Assembly (NCBI GenBank): GCA_963762635.1
Contig: CAVXLQ010000018.1
Span: 248,001-312,000 of the forward strand
Origin: Tenggerimyces sp963762635
GTDB taxonomy: Bacteria > Actinomycetota > Actinomycetes > Propionibacteriales > Actinopolymorphaceae
Direction of reading: 5' to 3'
DNA length: 64,000 nt
In this document: positions 53,820-63,986 of the stretch, piece after piece
Layout of the letters: each line of letters begins with the position of its first letter
Numbering within the stretch: the first letter of the stretch is position 1
The notes under the pieces: model-generated
The model's input: only the letters and a program-made list of their open reading frames with translations
Databases searched by the model: none
What the model was told of the DNA's origin: nothing
Made by a program: the position numbers and the translations under genes

Positions 53820-54461
53820 TCAGGTCCACTGCATCGAGCTGGTCAGGTCGTTGAAGCTCTGCCGGCAATTGAGCGCGCAGGTGCTCCGCATGTCGTACCA
53901 CGTGTTCATCCACAGCTGCCATTCGATCCCGGCCGGTCGATATCCCTGGAAGTCCGGGTCCGCGAAGTGCCGGACGGATCAGTTGCCACTCACATCCCAG
54001 CCTGCCTTGAACGAGCTGATCCGGTTGTACCAGTCACCATGCATCCTCGCCTGGTAGTACTCGGGAACGCTGCGTTCGAGGTCGCACATGCGGTTGCCGA
54101 TCGCGGTCAGCGTGGGGCCCTCGTGCCAGATGTGCTCGTACTCGACGCTCAGCACGTACTGGGCCGCGGCAGCGGACTGCTTCTTGTAGCTGGCCAGGAA
54201 CGCTGCGTCGTTCAGGGCAGTCGCGGGATCCCCGGGTGCGTTGGTGATCCGCCCGCGGGTCACCTTCGCGACGACCTCCGGGAACGTGGCGAAGCAGGTT
54301 TGTTTGCCGTGGGGCGACAGGTCCACGATGCAGTGGTTCTGCTTCGGCTTGACCACTGCCTGCGCGTCTCGTCCACCGCCACAGCGAGCATCGGGGAATC
54401 CCCTCGCTATTGATCCAGACGCGGAACGTCCGCCTTGCGGCCTTGCGTGCTGACATACCAC
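53820..54461 (-). pseudogene. Peptidase inhibitor I36/crystallin-like gene, N-terminus lost and in-frame TGA
   Basis: The frame has two crystallin-type blocks. The first ends WYNRISSFKAGWDVSGN at a TGA (53981-53979). In the same frame it then continues HFADPDFQGYRPAGIEWQLW and ends FNDLTSSMQWT at a true stop at 53820. The N-terminal signal peptide expected for secreted I36 proteins cannot be found in any frame. One in-frame stop and a degraded start make this a broken gene. Confidence 0.6.
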
Positions 54462-54491
54462 GTCACTGCTCGAGGTCGGTCGACGACTTCC

Positions 54492-55088
54492 TCACATCCG
54501 CGCCAGCGTCTCCTTGAGCATGGCGAGGGCCAGCTCGGCGTCGGCTCCTGGTGCGTTGATCGAGACGATCGTCATGCGCCCGTCGTGCTTGGCGGCGGCG
54601 GTCCAGTCCTGGAACATGCCGATCGCCGTGTACGCCTGGTCGCCGACGCCCTTGACCGGCTTGTACTTGGCGCCGGGGTCGTTCTTGGGCTCCGTCCAGA
54701 ACTGGTCCGGTGTCGTCTGGATCATGACGTTTCCGCCTTCGTCCCGGTCGAGGAGCCATTGACAGGCCGAATCCAGCGGCCCGGCGATCACCCCGGCCTG
54801 GACCTTGGCGCCGAGCTGGTCGCCGATCTCCTCGGCGGTGAAGAACGTGCACAGCGCCTCGCCCGCTCCGCCGCCGCCCTCGCCGAGGACGATCTTCTTC
54901 CGCACGGGCGCGACGGGCGCCGCCGGCTCCGACGACGCTGGCTTCGACGACGCTGGCTTCGACGACGCCGGCGCGGCCTGAGTCGGCGTGGGTGCCGCGC
55001 TGGTGGTGGACGTCGGCGGCGAGTTCGAGCCGCACGCCGCAAGCGGCACGGCGGCGAGCAGAACGACTACCCCGATGGACCTTCTCAT
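54492..55088 (-). CDS. DUF3558-like lipoprotein
   Basis: The 198-residue lipoprotein has lipobox PLAACG (Cys near 19), a Thr/Ser/Pro linker containing an ASSKP tandem repeat, then a globular domain with ALCTFFTAEEIGDQLGAKV and SACQWLL, which resembles DUF3558. Function unknown. It follows the 575-residue lipoprotein by 14 bases; probably one operon. Confidence 0.82.
   Translation of the reverse strand: MRRSIGVVVLLAAVPLAACGSNSPPTSTTSAAPTPTQAAPASSKPASSKPASSEPAAPVAPVRKKIVLGEGGGGAGEALCTFFTAEEIGDQLGAKVQAGVIAGPLDSACQWLLDRDEGGNVMIQTTPDQFWTEPKNDPGAKYKPVKGVGDQAYTAIGMFQDWTAAAKHDGRMTIVSINAPGADAELALAMLKETLARM
54931..54970. repeat. 15-base tandem repeat in a lipoprotein linker
   Basis: GACGACGCTGGCTTC occurs twice in tandem, followed by a partial third copy. 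It encodes repeated ASSKP units in the DUF3558-like lipoprotein, so it is part of its variable linker. Confidence 0.85.
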
Positions 55089-55102
55089 GACTCCCCTTCC
55101 AG

Positions 55103-56830
55103 TCAGCCTTGCTGAAGCAGCTTCGGATTGACGCCGCAGGCGGTTCCCAGCCGCGTGCCGGCTCCCGGGAAGTCGCGCTCGGCGACCTCGTTGCCGATCA
55201 CGCCCCCGTTCGCACCCGAGGCGACGAGCTCGAAGATCCGGATCAGTACGTCGAGATCGCGTTGCTGGGCAGGCGAACCGAGCGGACGGATCGCCTTCAG
55301 TCGGCTCGCCATCTCGCCCGACGAGGAGAGGCCACCCGCCTGGACCCACCACTGGACGACCTCCCGGTACTTCCCGCAGAAGTCCCCCTTCGGCTTCTTG
55401 GACGGCTTGGGCGGTTCCGGCGTCGGCGTCGGCTCGTCGGGCTGGTGGAACGCGACCCACACCGTCCCGCTCCCAGACACCGTGAACACTCCCGACGTCT
55501 GCTTCTTGATCTCCGCCTCGAGCTCGTTCAGCACCGGGTTGACGATGGACACGACGACACCCCTCACAGCCGAACGAAGCGGCGCGACCGGGATCTTGTT
55601 CAGCAGCTCGTCGATCGCCCCCTGGAGCCGTCCGCGAACGAGCTTCAGCAGCTCGTCCAGCTCCTTGCGCTCGATCGTCGCGGTCGCCGTGGCCGGGGCC
55701 AGTCGTTCCTTACCCTTCGCGGTCTCCGGGTCCTCCCGACCGGTGACGAACGCCAGCCGGGCCTCGTTGTTCTCGACCTTCCCCACCGCCGGGCTCGTGA
55801 GGTGAGTGACCGGGAGAGGGTCGGTGACGGTCCAGGTCACCTTGGCGCCGTTCGCCACGACCTCCGGAACGTCGATGTTCACCGCGCGAGCGCAGCTCTT
55901 GAGCGTCTCTGGCCAAGCCTGCTTGGGATCCGCCTTGGCGATGTACGTGCCCGCGATGTCGGGTGCGTCGCCGACGGCGAAGTGGTACGGGTTTCCCGGG
56001 CTGAGATCGGGTGGGTCGAGGTCGACCGAGAGCTGCGGCGTGCCGAGGTAGGACTTGATGATCGAGACGACCGCGAGGATCCCCATCGCCGTGCGCAGGA
56101 CGGTGAACGCGGGTTGAGTGAGCGTGTCGACGACCGCGTGAACGATCCCGCGCATGATCTCGACCGCTGTGTCCCACACCGCCACCAACCAACCGATGAG
56201 CGGGAGGTCGCCGCCGGTCTTGGGGTCGAGCTTCAGTGTGTTGAAGACCGCGTCGATCGCGTTCGCGAGGAACGTCGTCGCGATCACGCACGGATCGGCC
56301 CGCAGCTGGATCGCCTGCAGCGGTGGGCGTTCCCAGGAGCGGCTCGGCCTGGTCTCGCGCTCGAGTGCGCTCCCCACGTCGGAGACGAACATCGTCACGA
56401 CCGCGGTGGGGAACACGATCGACTGGGCGTACCTCCAGTCGTGCTCGCCCATCAGGACGCCCGCGGTCTTCGCCGACGGGGTGGGAGCCGCCACGATCCA
56501 GGCGGCGATCAGGTAGCTCAGCGTCGGCGACCCGGCGGGCATCGGCGCGAGCCGGTCGAGCTCGCGGCCGACGATCCCGGCGCCGCGGGACTGCTCCGCC
56601 ACCAGATAGTCGGCCTGGGCCTGGGTGAAGACCAGGCCCTTGCGGGTGTCGACGGGCGCTTGCTCGTCGGCGACGATCCGCAGGCCCGCGGTCTTCAGGT
56701 CGTCTAGCGTGACGCCGCGCGCCGCGGCCGAGGGCGTCGGCGAGGCCTCGGGCCCAGGATCGGCCGGCGAGCCGCAGGCGGACAGAAGGACGGCCAGCGC
56801 GAGCACGAGAGGAGCGAACAGGCGGATCAT
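55103..56830 (-). CDS. Large lipoprotein of unknown function
   Basis: The 575-residue protein has a lipobox (LLSACGS, Cys near 19), a Pro/Ser linker and a globular domain without recognised motifs. It has an internal hydrophobic stretch (MGILAVVSIIKSYL), a region with ERKELDELLKLVRGRLQGAI and a Pro-rich linker (DEPTPTPEPPKPSKKPKGDF) before a helical C-terminal domain with paired Cys. Operon with the DUF3558-like protein. Confidence 0.78.
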   Translation of the reverse strand: MIRLFAPLVLALAVLLSACGSPADPGPEASPTPSAAARGVTLDDLKTAGLRIVADEQAPVDTRKGLVFTQAQADYLVAEQSRGAGIVGRELDRLAPMPAGSPTLSYLIAAWIVAAPTPSAKTAGVLMGEHDWRYAQSIVFPTAVVTMFVSDVGSALERETRPSRSWERPPLQAIQLRADPCVIATTFLANAIDAVFNTLKLDPKTGGDLPLIGWLVAVWDTAVEIMRGIVHAVVDTLTQPAFTVLRTAMGILAVVSIIKSYLGTPQLSVDLDPPDLSPGNPYHFAVGDAPDIAGTYIAKADPKQAWPETLKSCARAVNIDVPEVVANGAKVTWTVTDPLPVTHLTSPAVGKVENNEARLAFVTGREDPETAKGKERLAPATATATIERKELDELLKLVRGRLQGAIDELLNKIPVAPLRSAVRGVVVSIVNPVLNELEAEIKKQTSGVFTVSGSGTVWVAFHQPDEPTPTPEPPKPSKKPKGDFCGKYREVVQWWVQAGGLSSSGEMASRLKAIRPLGSPAQQRDLDVLIRIFELVASGANGGVIGNEVAERDFPGAGTRLGTACGVNPKLLQQG

Positions 56831-56892
56831 GCCCGGAGGGTAGGCCGGGCATGATCCGCCGAGATATACGGGAAACTACGTAGTTCGGTCGC

Positions 56893-59163
56893 TCAGTCGA
56901 GGGCGTCCCGCAGGCCCGGGACGTCGATCAGGATCAGCTCGGTGTCGTCGGGCTTGCCGAGGATGCGGCCGTCGTTGCCCGGGAAGTTGTTGTCGTTGGC
57001 GACCAGCACCTTGTCGCCGAACAGCGGCAGCACCGTCTCCACCGACTGCAGCGGGAACGAGAACAGCTGGCCCACGCCGTACTCGCCCGGCCGCGCCGGC
57101 GTCGAGACGCCGTCGCGGGTCGGCGATCCGCATCAGGTCGAGGGCCGTGCGCCGCGGCAGCACGCCGTCGGCGGCAGCCTCGTCCAGGTCGGTCACGACC
57201 AGCCGCTTGACCCAGGCGTCGACGCCCTCGGCGTTGTCCCGCTCGATCAGCACGCAGCCGCCGCCCGTCGAGCACGGCGGCGTCGCCGACCATCAGGTCG
57301 GGCGTGTCCATGCGGAACGTCCAGGTACGGCCGGTGTAGCGTCGCGCTGCGCACGTCGAACTCGTAGACGACGCGGCGCCGCTGGTCGGGGTCGTCCGAT
57401 CCGCGCGCCCTCGAGGATCGGGTAGAGCGTCCAGCCGTCCTTGCTCACCGCCATCGCCTCGAATCCCTTGCTGGCAGGCAGGTCGACTGCTCGCCGGGCG
57501 CGAGATCGGGCGACTGCGGCGACTTCGTTCCGTCCGGCAGCGGGATCGGGGCCTGCGAGCACCTTGCCGGTGCGGTCGACCTTCACCAGGTACGGGCCGA
57601 ACTCCTCGCCCAGCCACAGGTTGCCGCGGGCATCGCGCCGCAGCGACTCGATGTCGAAGTCGGCGCCGGTCGAGCAGCCGGTCCGGCGTGTCCTCGTTGA
57701 CGATCGGGAACGGCACCTGGTGATCAGGGTCGCGGAAGCTGATGAAGCCCTTCACCGCGATCTTGACGTGTGCGTCCGGTAGTCCGGCTCGATGGTGTAG
57801 GCCCGGAGCAGGAAGTCGGCGGAGTTGGTCTTCGCGCCGAACCCGTTGTCGGGCATCGCGAGCAGTCGCTTGCCGGACCGGTCACGGGTTGGCCGGGATG
57901 ACCGCGGAGAAGCCGGGGATCGGCTGGCCGGGGAACGGCGGCGTCACGCCGTTGACGGTCGTCGGCGGGAGCTGCGTACCGGAGACCGGGCCGGGCTGGT
58001 ACGCGGTCGCGCTGTATGAGCGCCCGCGAGAGCAGCTTCGGCTGGTCGGGCGACGCGGACCGAGAACCGGTACAGGCGGGTGGTCTGCGTGGCACCGCCG
58101 TTGTCGTCGGACAGCAGATACAGCTCGCGCCGGTCGCCGCGCAGGTCGTCGCCGAGGGCCATCGCCTCGATGTTGTCCAGCAGCGGGTTCGGCTGCGGCT
58201 GCTTGGCCGTCGCACCGGACGGCGGGCACGTGACGACGTCGACCAGCAGCTGCTTGCCGATGAACGCCCGCGGGTCGGTGAGCGTCTTCAGCGAGGCCAC
58301 GTCGGTCACGTCCGGCACGCCGGTCGCCGTCGCGCGGTAGACGCGGAACGGTGTTGCCGACGCCAGCGACGAAGCCGCGCTCCATCGACCAGCAGCTGGT
58401 CGTCACCGAGCGGCGACCAGCTCGACCACGTCCGAGCCCGGGGTCGGCCCGGTAGGCGTACTGGGCGACCGGCGTGTAGGCCCTGCCCGGCTTGCCCTCG
58501 TAGCGGAGGAACCGGTTGAGCATGCCGTCGGTGACGTCGGTGTCGTCGCCGGAGAGCGCGCCCTCCATGCCGGCGTAGAAGGTGTCGGCCGTTCGGCGTG
58601 ACCCCGAGCGCCTCGAACGTCGCGTTCTGCATGGCCTCGCCTGCCGGCGCGACCCGGAAGCGGGCCGGCACCGGGAGCTCGGCGAGCTGCTTGCCGGTCG
58701 CGCGGTCGGAAGCGGCGGATCGACGGCTCGCGTTCGACGACGCGAGGATCGTCTTGCCGCCGCGCTCGGCCACCAGGCCCTCGCCGTCGAAGTCACCGCC
58801 GGTGTACGGGGTGCCGTCGGGACGGGTCAGCGTGGTCACCTTGCGGACGGCGACGTCCAGCTTGCGGTGGGCGTCGATGCTCAGGTCGTAGAACCGCGCC
58901 GGCGTCGTGCCGAGGTTGTCGACCAGCGCGAGCGCCCGGTCGTGGCCGGTGAACGACAGCGCGGACAGGCCGCTGACGGCGGTGCCCTCGAACGTGGTCT
59001 TGTCCAGGGCGTCGGAGAATCCGAGCAGGGAGGCGTCGGGCGAGCAGGGCGCCCCCTTCTCCCAGCCGTTGGCGACCGCCCCGGCGTTGGCCGCGGGCGC
59101 GGCGGCGAGCAGAGCCGCGCCAGTGGCGGCGGCGACGATCAGATGGAGACTGCGCGACTTCAA
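56893..59163 (-). pseudogene. Secreted phytase-type esterase-like protein, about a dozen frame changes
   Basis: Pieces in three frames together match the esterase-like domain of phytases: an N-terminal signal (SRSLHLIVAAATGAALLAAA), LVDNLGTTPARFYDLSIDAH, NIEAMALGDDLRGDRRELYL, GPYLVKVDRTGKVLAG and finally VLVANDNNFPGNDGRILGKP. The coherent reading shifts frame at about 57117, 57272, 57345, 57402, 57553, 57675 and several more points up to 58730, mostly by one base. Assembly or sequencing error is at least as likely as true decay. Confidence 0.75.
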
Positions 59164-59252
59164 GTTCCCTCCAGGGCCTACGGACGTACCCGATCGATCG
59201 AAGCGGATCGATCGGGTATGCGCCAGTCCAGGGCGGGCGAACAGCAGTTGAA

Positions 59253-61934
59253 CTACTTGCTCGGGTCCCTCATCACCACCGCACGACCTGCCTCCAGCCG
59301 CGCGGCCGGCACTCGGAACGGCGAGCACGACACGTAGTCCAACCCCACCTCGTCGAAGAAGTGCACGCTGTCCGGGTCACCCCCGTGCTCACCGCAGATG
59401 CCGATCTTCAGGTCCGGCCGAGCCGCCCGGCCCGCGCGGGTCGCGTACCGCACCAGCTCGCCCACGCCCTCCACGTCGAGCGACTCGAACGGCGAGACGC
59501 CGAAGATCCCTCGCTCCAGGTACGCCGAGAAGAACGCGCCCTCGACGTCGTCGCGGCTGAAGCCCCAGGTGGTCTGGGTGAGGTCGTTCGTGCCGAACGA
59601 GAAGAACTCCGCCGCCTCCGCGATCCGACCGGCCGTCAACGCGGCCCGGGGCAGCTCGATCATCGTGCCGATCGGGATGGTGAGCTCGATGCCGGTCCGT
59701 TCGCGCACCTCCGCGAGCACCTTCACGGTCTCGTCGCGGATCAGCTCGAGCTCCTGCACGGCGCCGACGAGCGGGATCATCACCTCGGGGATCGGGTTGC
59801 CGCCGGCCTCGATGCGCGTCGCCGCGGCTTCGGCGATTGCCCTGACCTGCATGGTGAAAAGCCCTGGCACCACAAGACCGAGCCGGACACCGCGCAGCCC
59901 GAGCATCGGGTTCTGCTCGTGCAGCTTGTGCACAGCCTGCAGCAGCCGGAGGTCGCCCTCGTGCGCGTCGCCGGTCGCCTCGGCGACGGCGACGCGGACG
60001 GACAGCTCGGTGATGTCGGGCAGGAACTCGTGCAGGGGCGGGTCGAGCAGCCGTACGGTCACCGGCAGCCCGTCCATCGCCTCCAGGATCCCGACGAAGT
60101 CGTCCCGCTGCAGCGGCAACAGCGTGGCGAGCACCTCGTCCCGCTCGTCGTCGCTGTCGGCGAGGATGAGGCGCTCGATGTACTTGCGCCGCTCGCCGAG
60201 GAACATGTGCTCGGTCCGGCACAGCCCCACGCCCTCGGCGCCCATCCGGCGCGCCCGCGCGGAGTCCTCGGGGGTGTCGGAGTTCGCACGTACGCGCATC
60301 TCCCGCCGGTCGTCGGCGAGCGCCATCATCCGATGCACTGCCGCGACGAGGTCGTCGGCGTCCGGCTCGATCTCCCGCTCGAAGTACCGCACGACGGGCG
60401 AGTCGACGACCGGAACCTCGCCGAGGTAGATCTCGCCGTTCGTCCCGTCGATCGAGATCACGTCGCCCTCGTCGACCGTGATGCCGCCGGGAGCGGTGAA
60501 CTGCCGTTGCTTGGTGTCGATGTCGAGCTTGTCCGCACCGCACACGCAGGTCTTGCCCATGCCGCGAGCGACGACCGCGGCGTGCGACGTCTTGCCGCCG
60601 CGACTCGTCAGGATCCCCTGCGCCGCGATCATGCCGCCGAGGTCGTCCGGGTTGGTCTCGCGCCGGCAGAGGATCACCTTCTCCCCCGACCGCGACCATT
60701 TGATCGCCGTGTACGAGTCGAAGACGGCCCGGCCGACCGCGGCACCCGGCGAGGCGTTCATGCCGGTGGCGATCGGCTTCTTCTTGGCGTCGCTGTCGAA
60801 CCTCGGGAACATCAGCTGGGCGAGCTGCGCGCCGTCGACCCGGCGGAGCGCCTCGTCCTCGTCGATCAGGCCCTGGTCGATGAGCTGCGTGGCGATGCGG
60901 AACGCTGCCGCCGCCGTCCGTTTGCCGACCCGCGTCTGCAGCATCCACAGCTTGCCGCGCTCGATCGTGAACTCGATGTCGCACAGGTCGAGGTAGTGGT
61001 TCTCCAGCGTCTCCATGATCTCGAGCAGCTGGTCGTAGCTGGTCTTGTCGACTTTCTCGAGGTCAGCGAGTGGAACGGTGTTGCGGATGCCGGCGACGAC
61101 GTCCTCGCCCTGCGCGTTCTGCAGGTAGTCGCCGTAGATGCCCTGCGCGCCGCTCGCCGGGTCTCGGGTGAACGCGACGCCGGTGCCGGAGTCGGGACCG
61201 AGGTTGCCGAACACCATCGCGACGATGTTGACCGCGGTGCCGAGGTCGGTCGGGATGCGTTCCTGCCTGCGGTAGAGGATCGCGCGCGGCGCGTTCCAGC
61301 TGTCGAACACCGCGCGAGTCGCGAGGTCGAGCTGCTCGCGCGGGTCCTGCGGGAAGTCCTTTCCCGAGTGCTGCTTGACGATCTGCTTGAACGTTTCGAC
61401 CAGCTCACGCAGCGCTTCCGCGTCCAGGTCGACGTCATTGGTGGCGCCGGCGTTGGTTTTCGCTTCGTCCAAAGCGGATTCGAACGCGTCGCCGTCGATG
61501 TCGAGGACGGTCTTGCCGAACATCTGGAGCAGCCGGCGGTACGAGTCCCAGGCGAAGCGTTCGTCGTTCGCCTGGGTGGCAAGGCCGTTCACGGACTCGT
61601 CGTTGAGTCCGACGTTGAGAACGGTCTCCATCATGCCGGGCATCGAGAACTTCGCTCCGGAGCGTACGGACACCAGCAGCGGATCGTCAGGCTGGCCGAG
61701 CTGTTTGCCGCGTTCCTTCTCCAGGGCGGCAAGGTGTTCGGAGATCTCGTCGTGCAGGCCGTCGGGCTCGTGGCCCGTCTCGAGGTAGGCGCGGCAGGCC
61801 TCGGTGCTGATCGTGAAGCCCGGTGGGACAGGCAGGCCGAGGTTCGTCATCTCGGCGAGGTTGGCGCCTTTCCCGCCGAGGAGGTCCTTCATGCCCTTGT
61901 TGCCTTCGGAGAAGTCGTACACGTACTTGGGCAC
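59253..61934 (-). CDS. ppdK: Pyruvate, phosphate dikinase
   Basis: The 893-residue protein is close to the usual length of about 880. The N-terminal ATP-grasp domain has FSEGNKGMKDLLGGKGANLA and MPGMMETVLNVGLND. The phosphohistidine domain has GGKTSHAAVVARGMGKTCVC. The C-terminal PEP barrel has KIGICGEHGGDPDSVHFF with the catalytic Cys. It interconverts pyruvate, ATP and phosphate with PEP, AMP and pyrophosphate. The start is ATG 61934. Confidence 0.97.
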   Translation of the reverse strand: MPKYVYDFSEGNKGMKDLLGGKGANLAEMTNLGLPVPPGFTISTEACRAYLETGHEPDGLHDEISEHLAALEKERGKQLGQPDDPLLVSVRSGAKFSMPGMMETVLNVGLNDESVNGLATQANDERFAWDSYRRLLQMFGKTVLDIDGDAFESALDEAKTNAGATNDVDLDAEALRELVETFKQIVKQHSGKDFPQDPREQLDLATRAVFDSWNAPRAILYRRQERIPTDLGTAVNIVAMVFGNLGPDSGTGVAFTRDPASGAQGIYGDYLQNAQGEDVVAGIRNTVPLADLEKVDKTSYDQLLEIMETLENHYLDLCDIEFTIERGKLWMLQTRVGKRTAAAAFRIATQLIDQGLIDEDEALRRVDGAQLAQLMFPRFDSDAKKKPIATGMNASPGAAVGRAVFDSYTAIKWSRSGEKVILCRRETNPDDLGGMIAAQGILTSRGGKTSHAAVVARGMGKTCVCGADKLDIDTKQRQFTAPGGITVDEGDVISIDGTNGEIYLGEVPVVDSPVVRYFEREIEPDADDLVAAVHRMMALADDRREMRVRANSDTPEDSARARRMGAEGVGLCRTEHMFLGERRKYIERLILADSDDERDEVLATLLPLQRDDFVGILEAMDGLPVTVRLLDPPLHEFLPDITELSVRVAVAEATGDAHEGDLRLLQAVHKLHEQNPMLGLRGVRLGLVVPGLFTMQVRAIAEAAATRIEAGGNPIPEVMIPLVGAVQELELIRDETVKVLAEVRERTGIELTIPIGTMIELPRAALTAGRIAEAAEFFSFGTNDLTQTTWGFSRDDVEGAFFSAYLERGIFGVSPFESLDVEGVGELVRYATRAGRAARPDLKIGICGEHGGDPDSVHFFDEVGLDYVSCSPFRVPAARLEAGRAVVMRDPSK

Positions 61935-61964
61935 GGCCAGCTCCTTCCCGTGACAGGTTTCTCG

Positions 61965-62804
61965 TTACATGGGGTGCCCCGTAACTGGTGTGAACACACG
62001 TTGCTCTTCGCGCAGTTGCTGTCGGGCGCGCTTGACCGCGGGGTGGACGGGCATGGGGATCGCCTTGAGAGCGGCGCGAACGGTCTTGAGCGTGAGCGTG
62101 GTCGTGAAGTCCGTCGTGGGGAGGGCGGGAAAGCCGTACATGCGCCTGGCCCAGCCGGGCAGGCTGGCGAGCGCGAGGGCGATCAGCGCGGGGGTGCCGA
62201 GCTTGAGGACGGCGAGGTTCTTGGGCAGCGGCGGGTTGAACGTGTTTCGCAAGGCCTGCTTGGCTTCGTCGCAGGCGTAGAGCTTCGGCCTCAGGCCGTC
62301 GAAGTAGTCCTCGAGCTCGCCGCGTGACTTCGGCACACTGTCGTACGGGATGCCCACGACCTCGGCGGCGCGGCGTCCCTCGTTGACGTACTGGTCGGCG
62401 TCCTTGTCGTTGTCGAGAATGCCGGAGCGGCGCGCGATGTCCACGTAGGAGTCGATCTCGCCGCAGTGCACCCAGAGCAGGCTGTCGACCTCGTCGAGCC
62501 GGAACGTCTCACCGGTGTCCGGGTCATAGCCGGCGAGGCTCGCGTGAATCGACCGCACCCGGCTGGCGAGCCGCTCGACCTCGTCGGCGCTGCCGAACGT
62601 GCGGACGGTCACGAACTCGGTCGTCCGGACGAACCTCGCCCACGCCTTCTTGCGATCGAACAGCGCGGAGTTCTGATACGTCCCGCGCATCACACGCGCG
62701 TTGAGCGACTGGAGATAGAGAGCGCGGAAGCCCGCGACCCACAGGATCGGCTCGACGTGGACCCGCCAGGTGACCGATCGAGGTCCGAACAGGCCATCGT
62801 CCAT
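61965..62804 (-). CDS. MpaB-like oxygenase (DUF2236)
   Basis: The 279-residue protein of the ER-bound oxygenase MpaB/latex-clearing protein family starts MDDGLFGPRSVTWRVHVEPI and has RVRSIHASLAGYDPDTGE and WVHCGEIDSYVDIARR. The family is haem-dependent in studied members. ATG 62804 is the family start; an ATG at 62840 would add 12 residues. Confidence 0.88.
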   Translation of the reverse strand: MDDGLFGPRSVTWRVHVEPILWVAGFRALYLQSLNARVMRGTYQNSALFDRKKAWARFVRTTEFVTVRTFGSADEVERLASRVRSIHASLAGYDPDTGETFRLDEVDSLLWVHCGEIDSYVDIARRSGILDNDKDADQYVNEGRRAAEVVGIPYDSVPKSRGELEDYFDGLRPKLYACDEAKQALRNTFNPPLPKNLAVLKLGTPALIALALASLPGWARRMYGFPALPTTDFTTTLTLKTVRAALKAIPMPVHPAVKRARQQLREEQRVFTPVTGHPM

Positions 62805-62907
62805 GAGGTGAACGTACGCTGCCCTCCCTGGCGGGTCCATGGCCCGCGAGCGTCATGCTCGTCACGTTTGCCGCGGACGGCTTGAACAAGGCGGGGTGGG
62901 CTGCGAT

Positions 62908-63906
62908 CTAGACGACGCCCTGCTCGATCAGGCTGCGGCCGCAGTCGAGGATGGTTTCGGTGGCGGGCCTGGGTTGCCAGTCCAGGACTCGCTTGGCCTT
63001 GTCGATGCTGTGCCGGTGGCGGCGGCCGAGGGACACGGTGATCTCGCGGAGCGAGGGGTCGAAGCGGGCGGCGATGCGGATGGCGAAGTCCGGCAGCTGC
63101 CGGGTCGGGATCTTGCGGCCGAGGCCGTCTCGCAGCGTCTGCGCCATCTCGCGCATCCACACGAACTCGCCCGTCCCCAGGAACCGTTCGCCCGCCGCCT
63201 CCGGTGCCGTCATCGCGCGGACGTGCAGGTCGGCGAGGTCGCGGACGTCGACGACTTCCAGCCCGATGCGGGGTACGCCGGGCATCCGGCCGGCCACCAT
63301 GCGCTGCACGATCGACACCGAGCCGATCGTGCTGGTGGCGAGGATCGGCCCGAAGACCGCACCGGGCAGCACGGTCGTGAGCTCCGTCGCGCCACCCTGG
63401 TCGCGGATGTAGGCCCACGCCGCGCGCTCGGCGGCGGTCTTCGAGCGCCGGTACGGGATCAGCGTCGGGTCCTCCGGGTCGGTCCAGAGCGTCTCGTCGG
63501 TCACGCCGTCGGTGTCGTACGACGACGGGCTCGCCGCGTTCGCCGCCGAGGTCATCACCACCCGCTTGACGCCGGCCGCGACCGCCGCGCGCAGCACCCG
63601 GAGCGTGCCTTCGCGGGCCGTCTCCACGATCGTGTCCGGGCCGTCGGTCTGGCTGATGCCCAGCGGCGAGGCGACGTGCAGCACGTAGTCGACGTCCTTC
63701 ATCGCGGCCGCCCAGCCGTCGTCGGAGGTGAGGTCGGCGACCGCGAAGCCGAGCCGGTCGCTGGCCCCGACCGCCTCCCGCACAGCGGCCTCCCGGCTGG
63801 TCGAACGGACGGTCGTCCGCACGTCGTACCCGCGCTCGAGCAGGGCCGCGATGCACCAACCCGCGACGTACCCGGTGCCTCCGGTGACCAGGACCAGCTC
63901 GTTCAT
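62908..63906 (-). CDS. NAD-dependent epimerase/dehydratase family SDR reductase
   Basis: The 332-residue extended SDR protein has a Rossmann GGTGYVAGWCIAALLERGYD, VDYVLHVASPLG, MTSAANAA and the active-site Tyr/Lys in YRRSKTAAERAAW, as in dihydroflavonol-reductase-like enzymes. It probably reduces an aldehyde or ketone. Its promoter region carries a palindrome shared with a gene beyond the window. Confidence 0.92.
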   Translation of the reverse strand: MNELVLVTGGTGYVAGWCIAALLERGYDVRTTVRSTSREAAVREAVGASDRLGFAVADLTSDDGWAAAMKDVDYVLHVASPLGISQTDGPDTIVETAREGTLRVLRAAVAAGVKRVVMTSAANAASPSSYDTDGVTDETLWTDPEDPTLIPYRRSKTAAERAAWAYIRDQGGATELTTVLPGAVFGPILATSTIGSVSIVQRMVAGRMPGVPRIGLEVVDVRDLADLHVRAMTAPEAAGERFLGTGEFVWMREMAQTLRDGLGRKIPTRQLPDFAIRIAARFDPSLREITVSLGRRHRHSIDKAKRVLDWQPRPATETILDCGRSLIEQGVV

Positions 63907-63958
63907 CGCCGCCTCCGCGCCAGATGTCAGAATCCTGTGCCACCATAAGTGGAGGACC

Positions 63959-63986
63959 CTCCGGTAAGATCGAAACGTTACCGGAG
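63959..63986. promoter_or_regulatory. Palindromic operator in the divergent promoter of the SDR gene
   Basis: CTCCGGTAA and TTACCGGAG are perfect 9-base arms 10 bases apart, with a further CTCCGGT half-site at 63991-63997. A TAAGAT (63965-63970) could be the -10 of a rightward gene, probably a TetR-type regulator starting beyond the window. Confidence 0.65.

Noticed and set aside
59361..62327. 988-codon plus-strand frame opposite ppdK
   Set aside because: Antisense shadow of the dikinase, with no domain or ribosome site.
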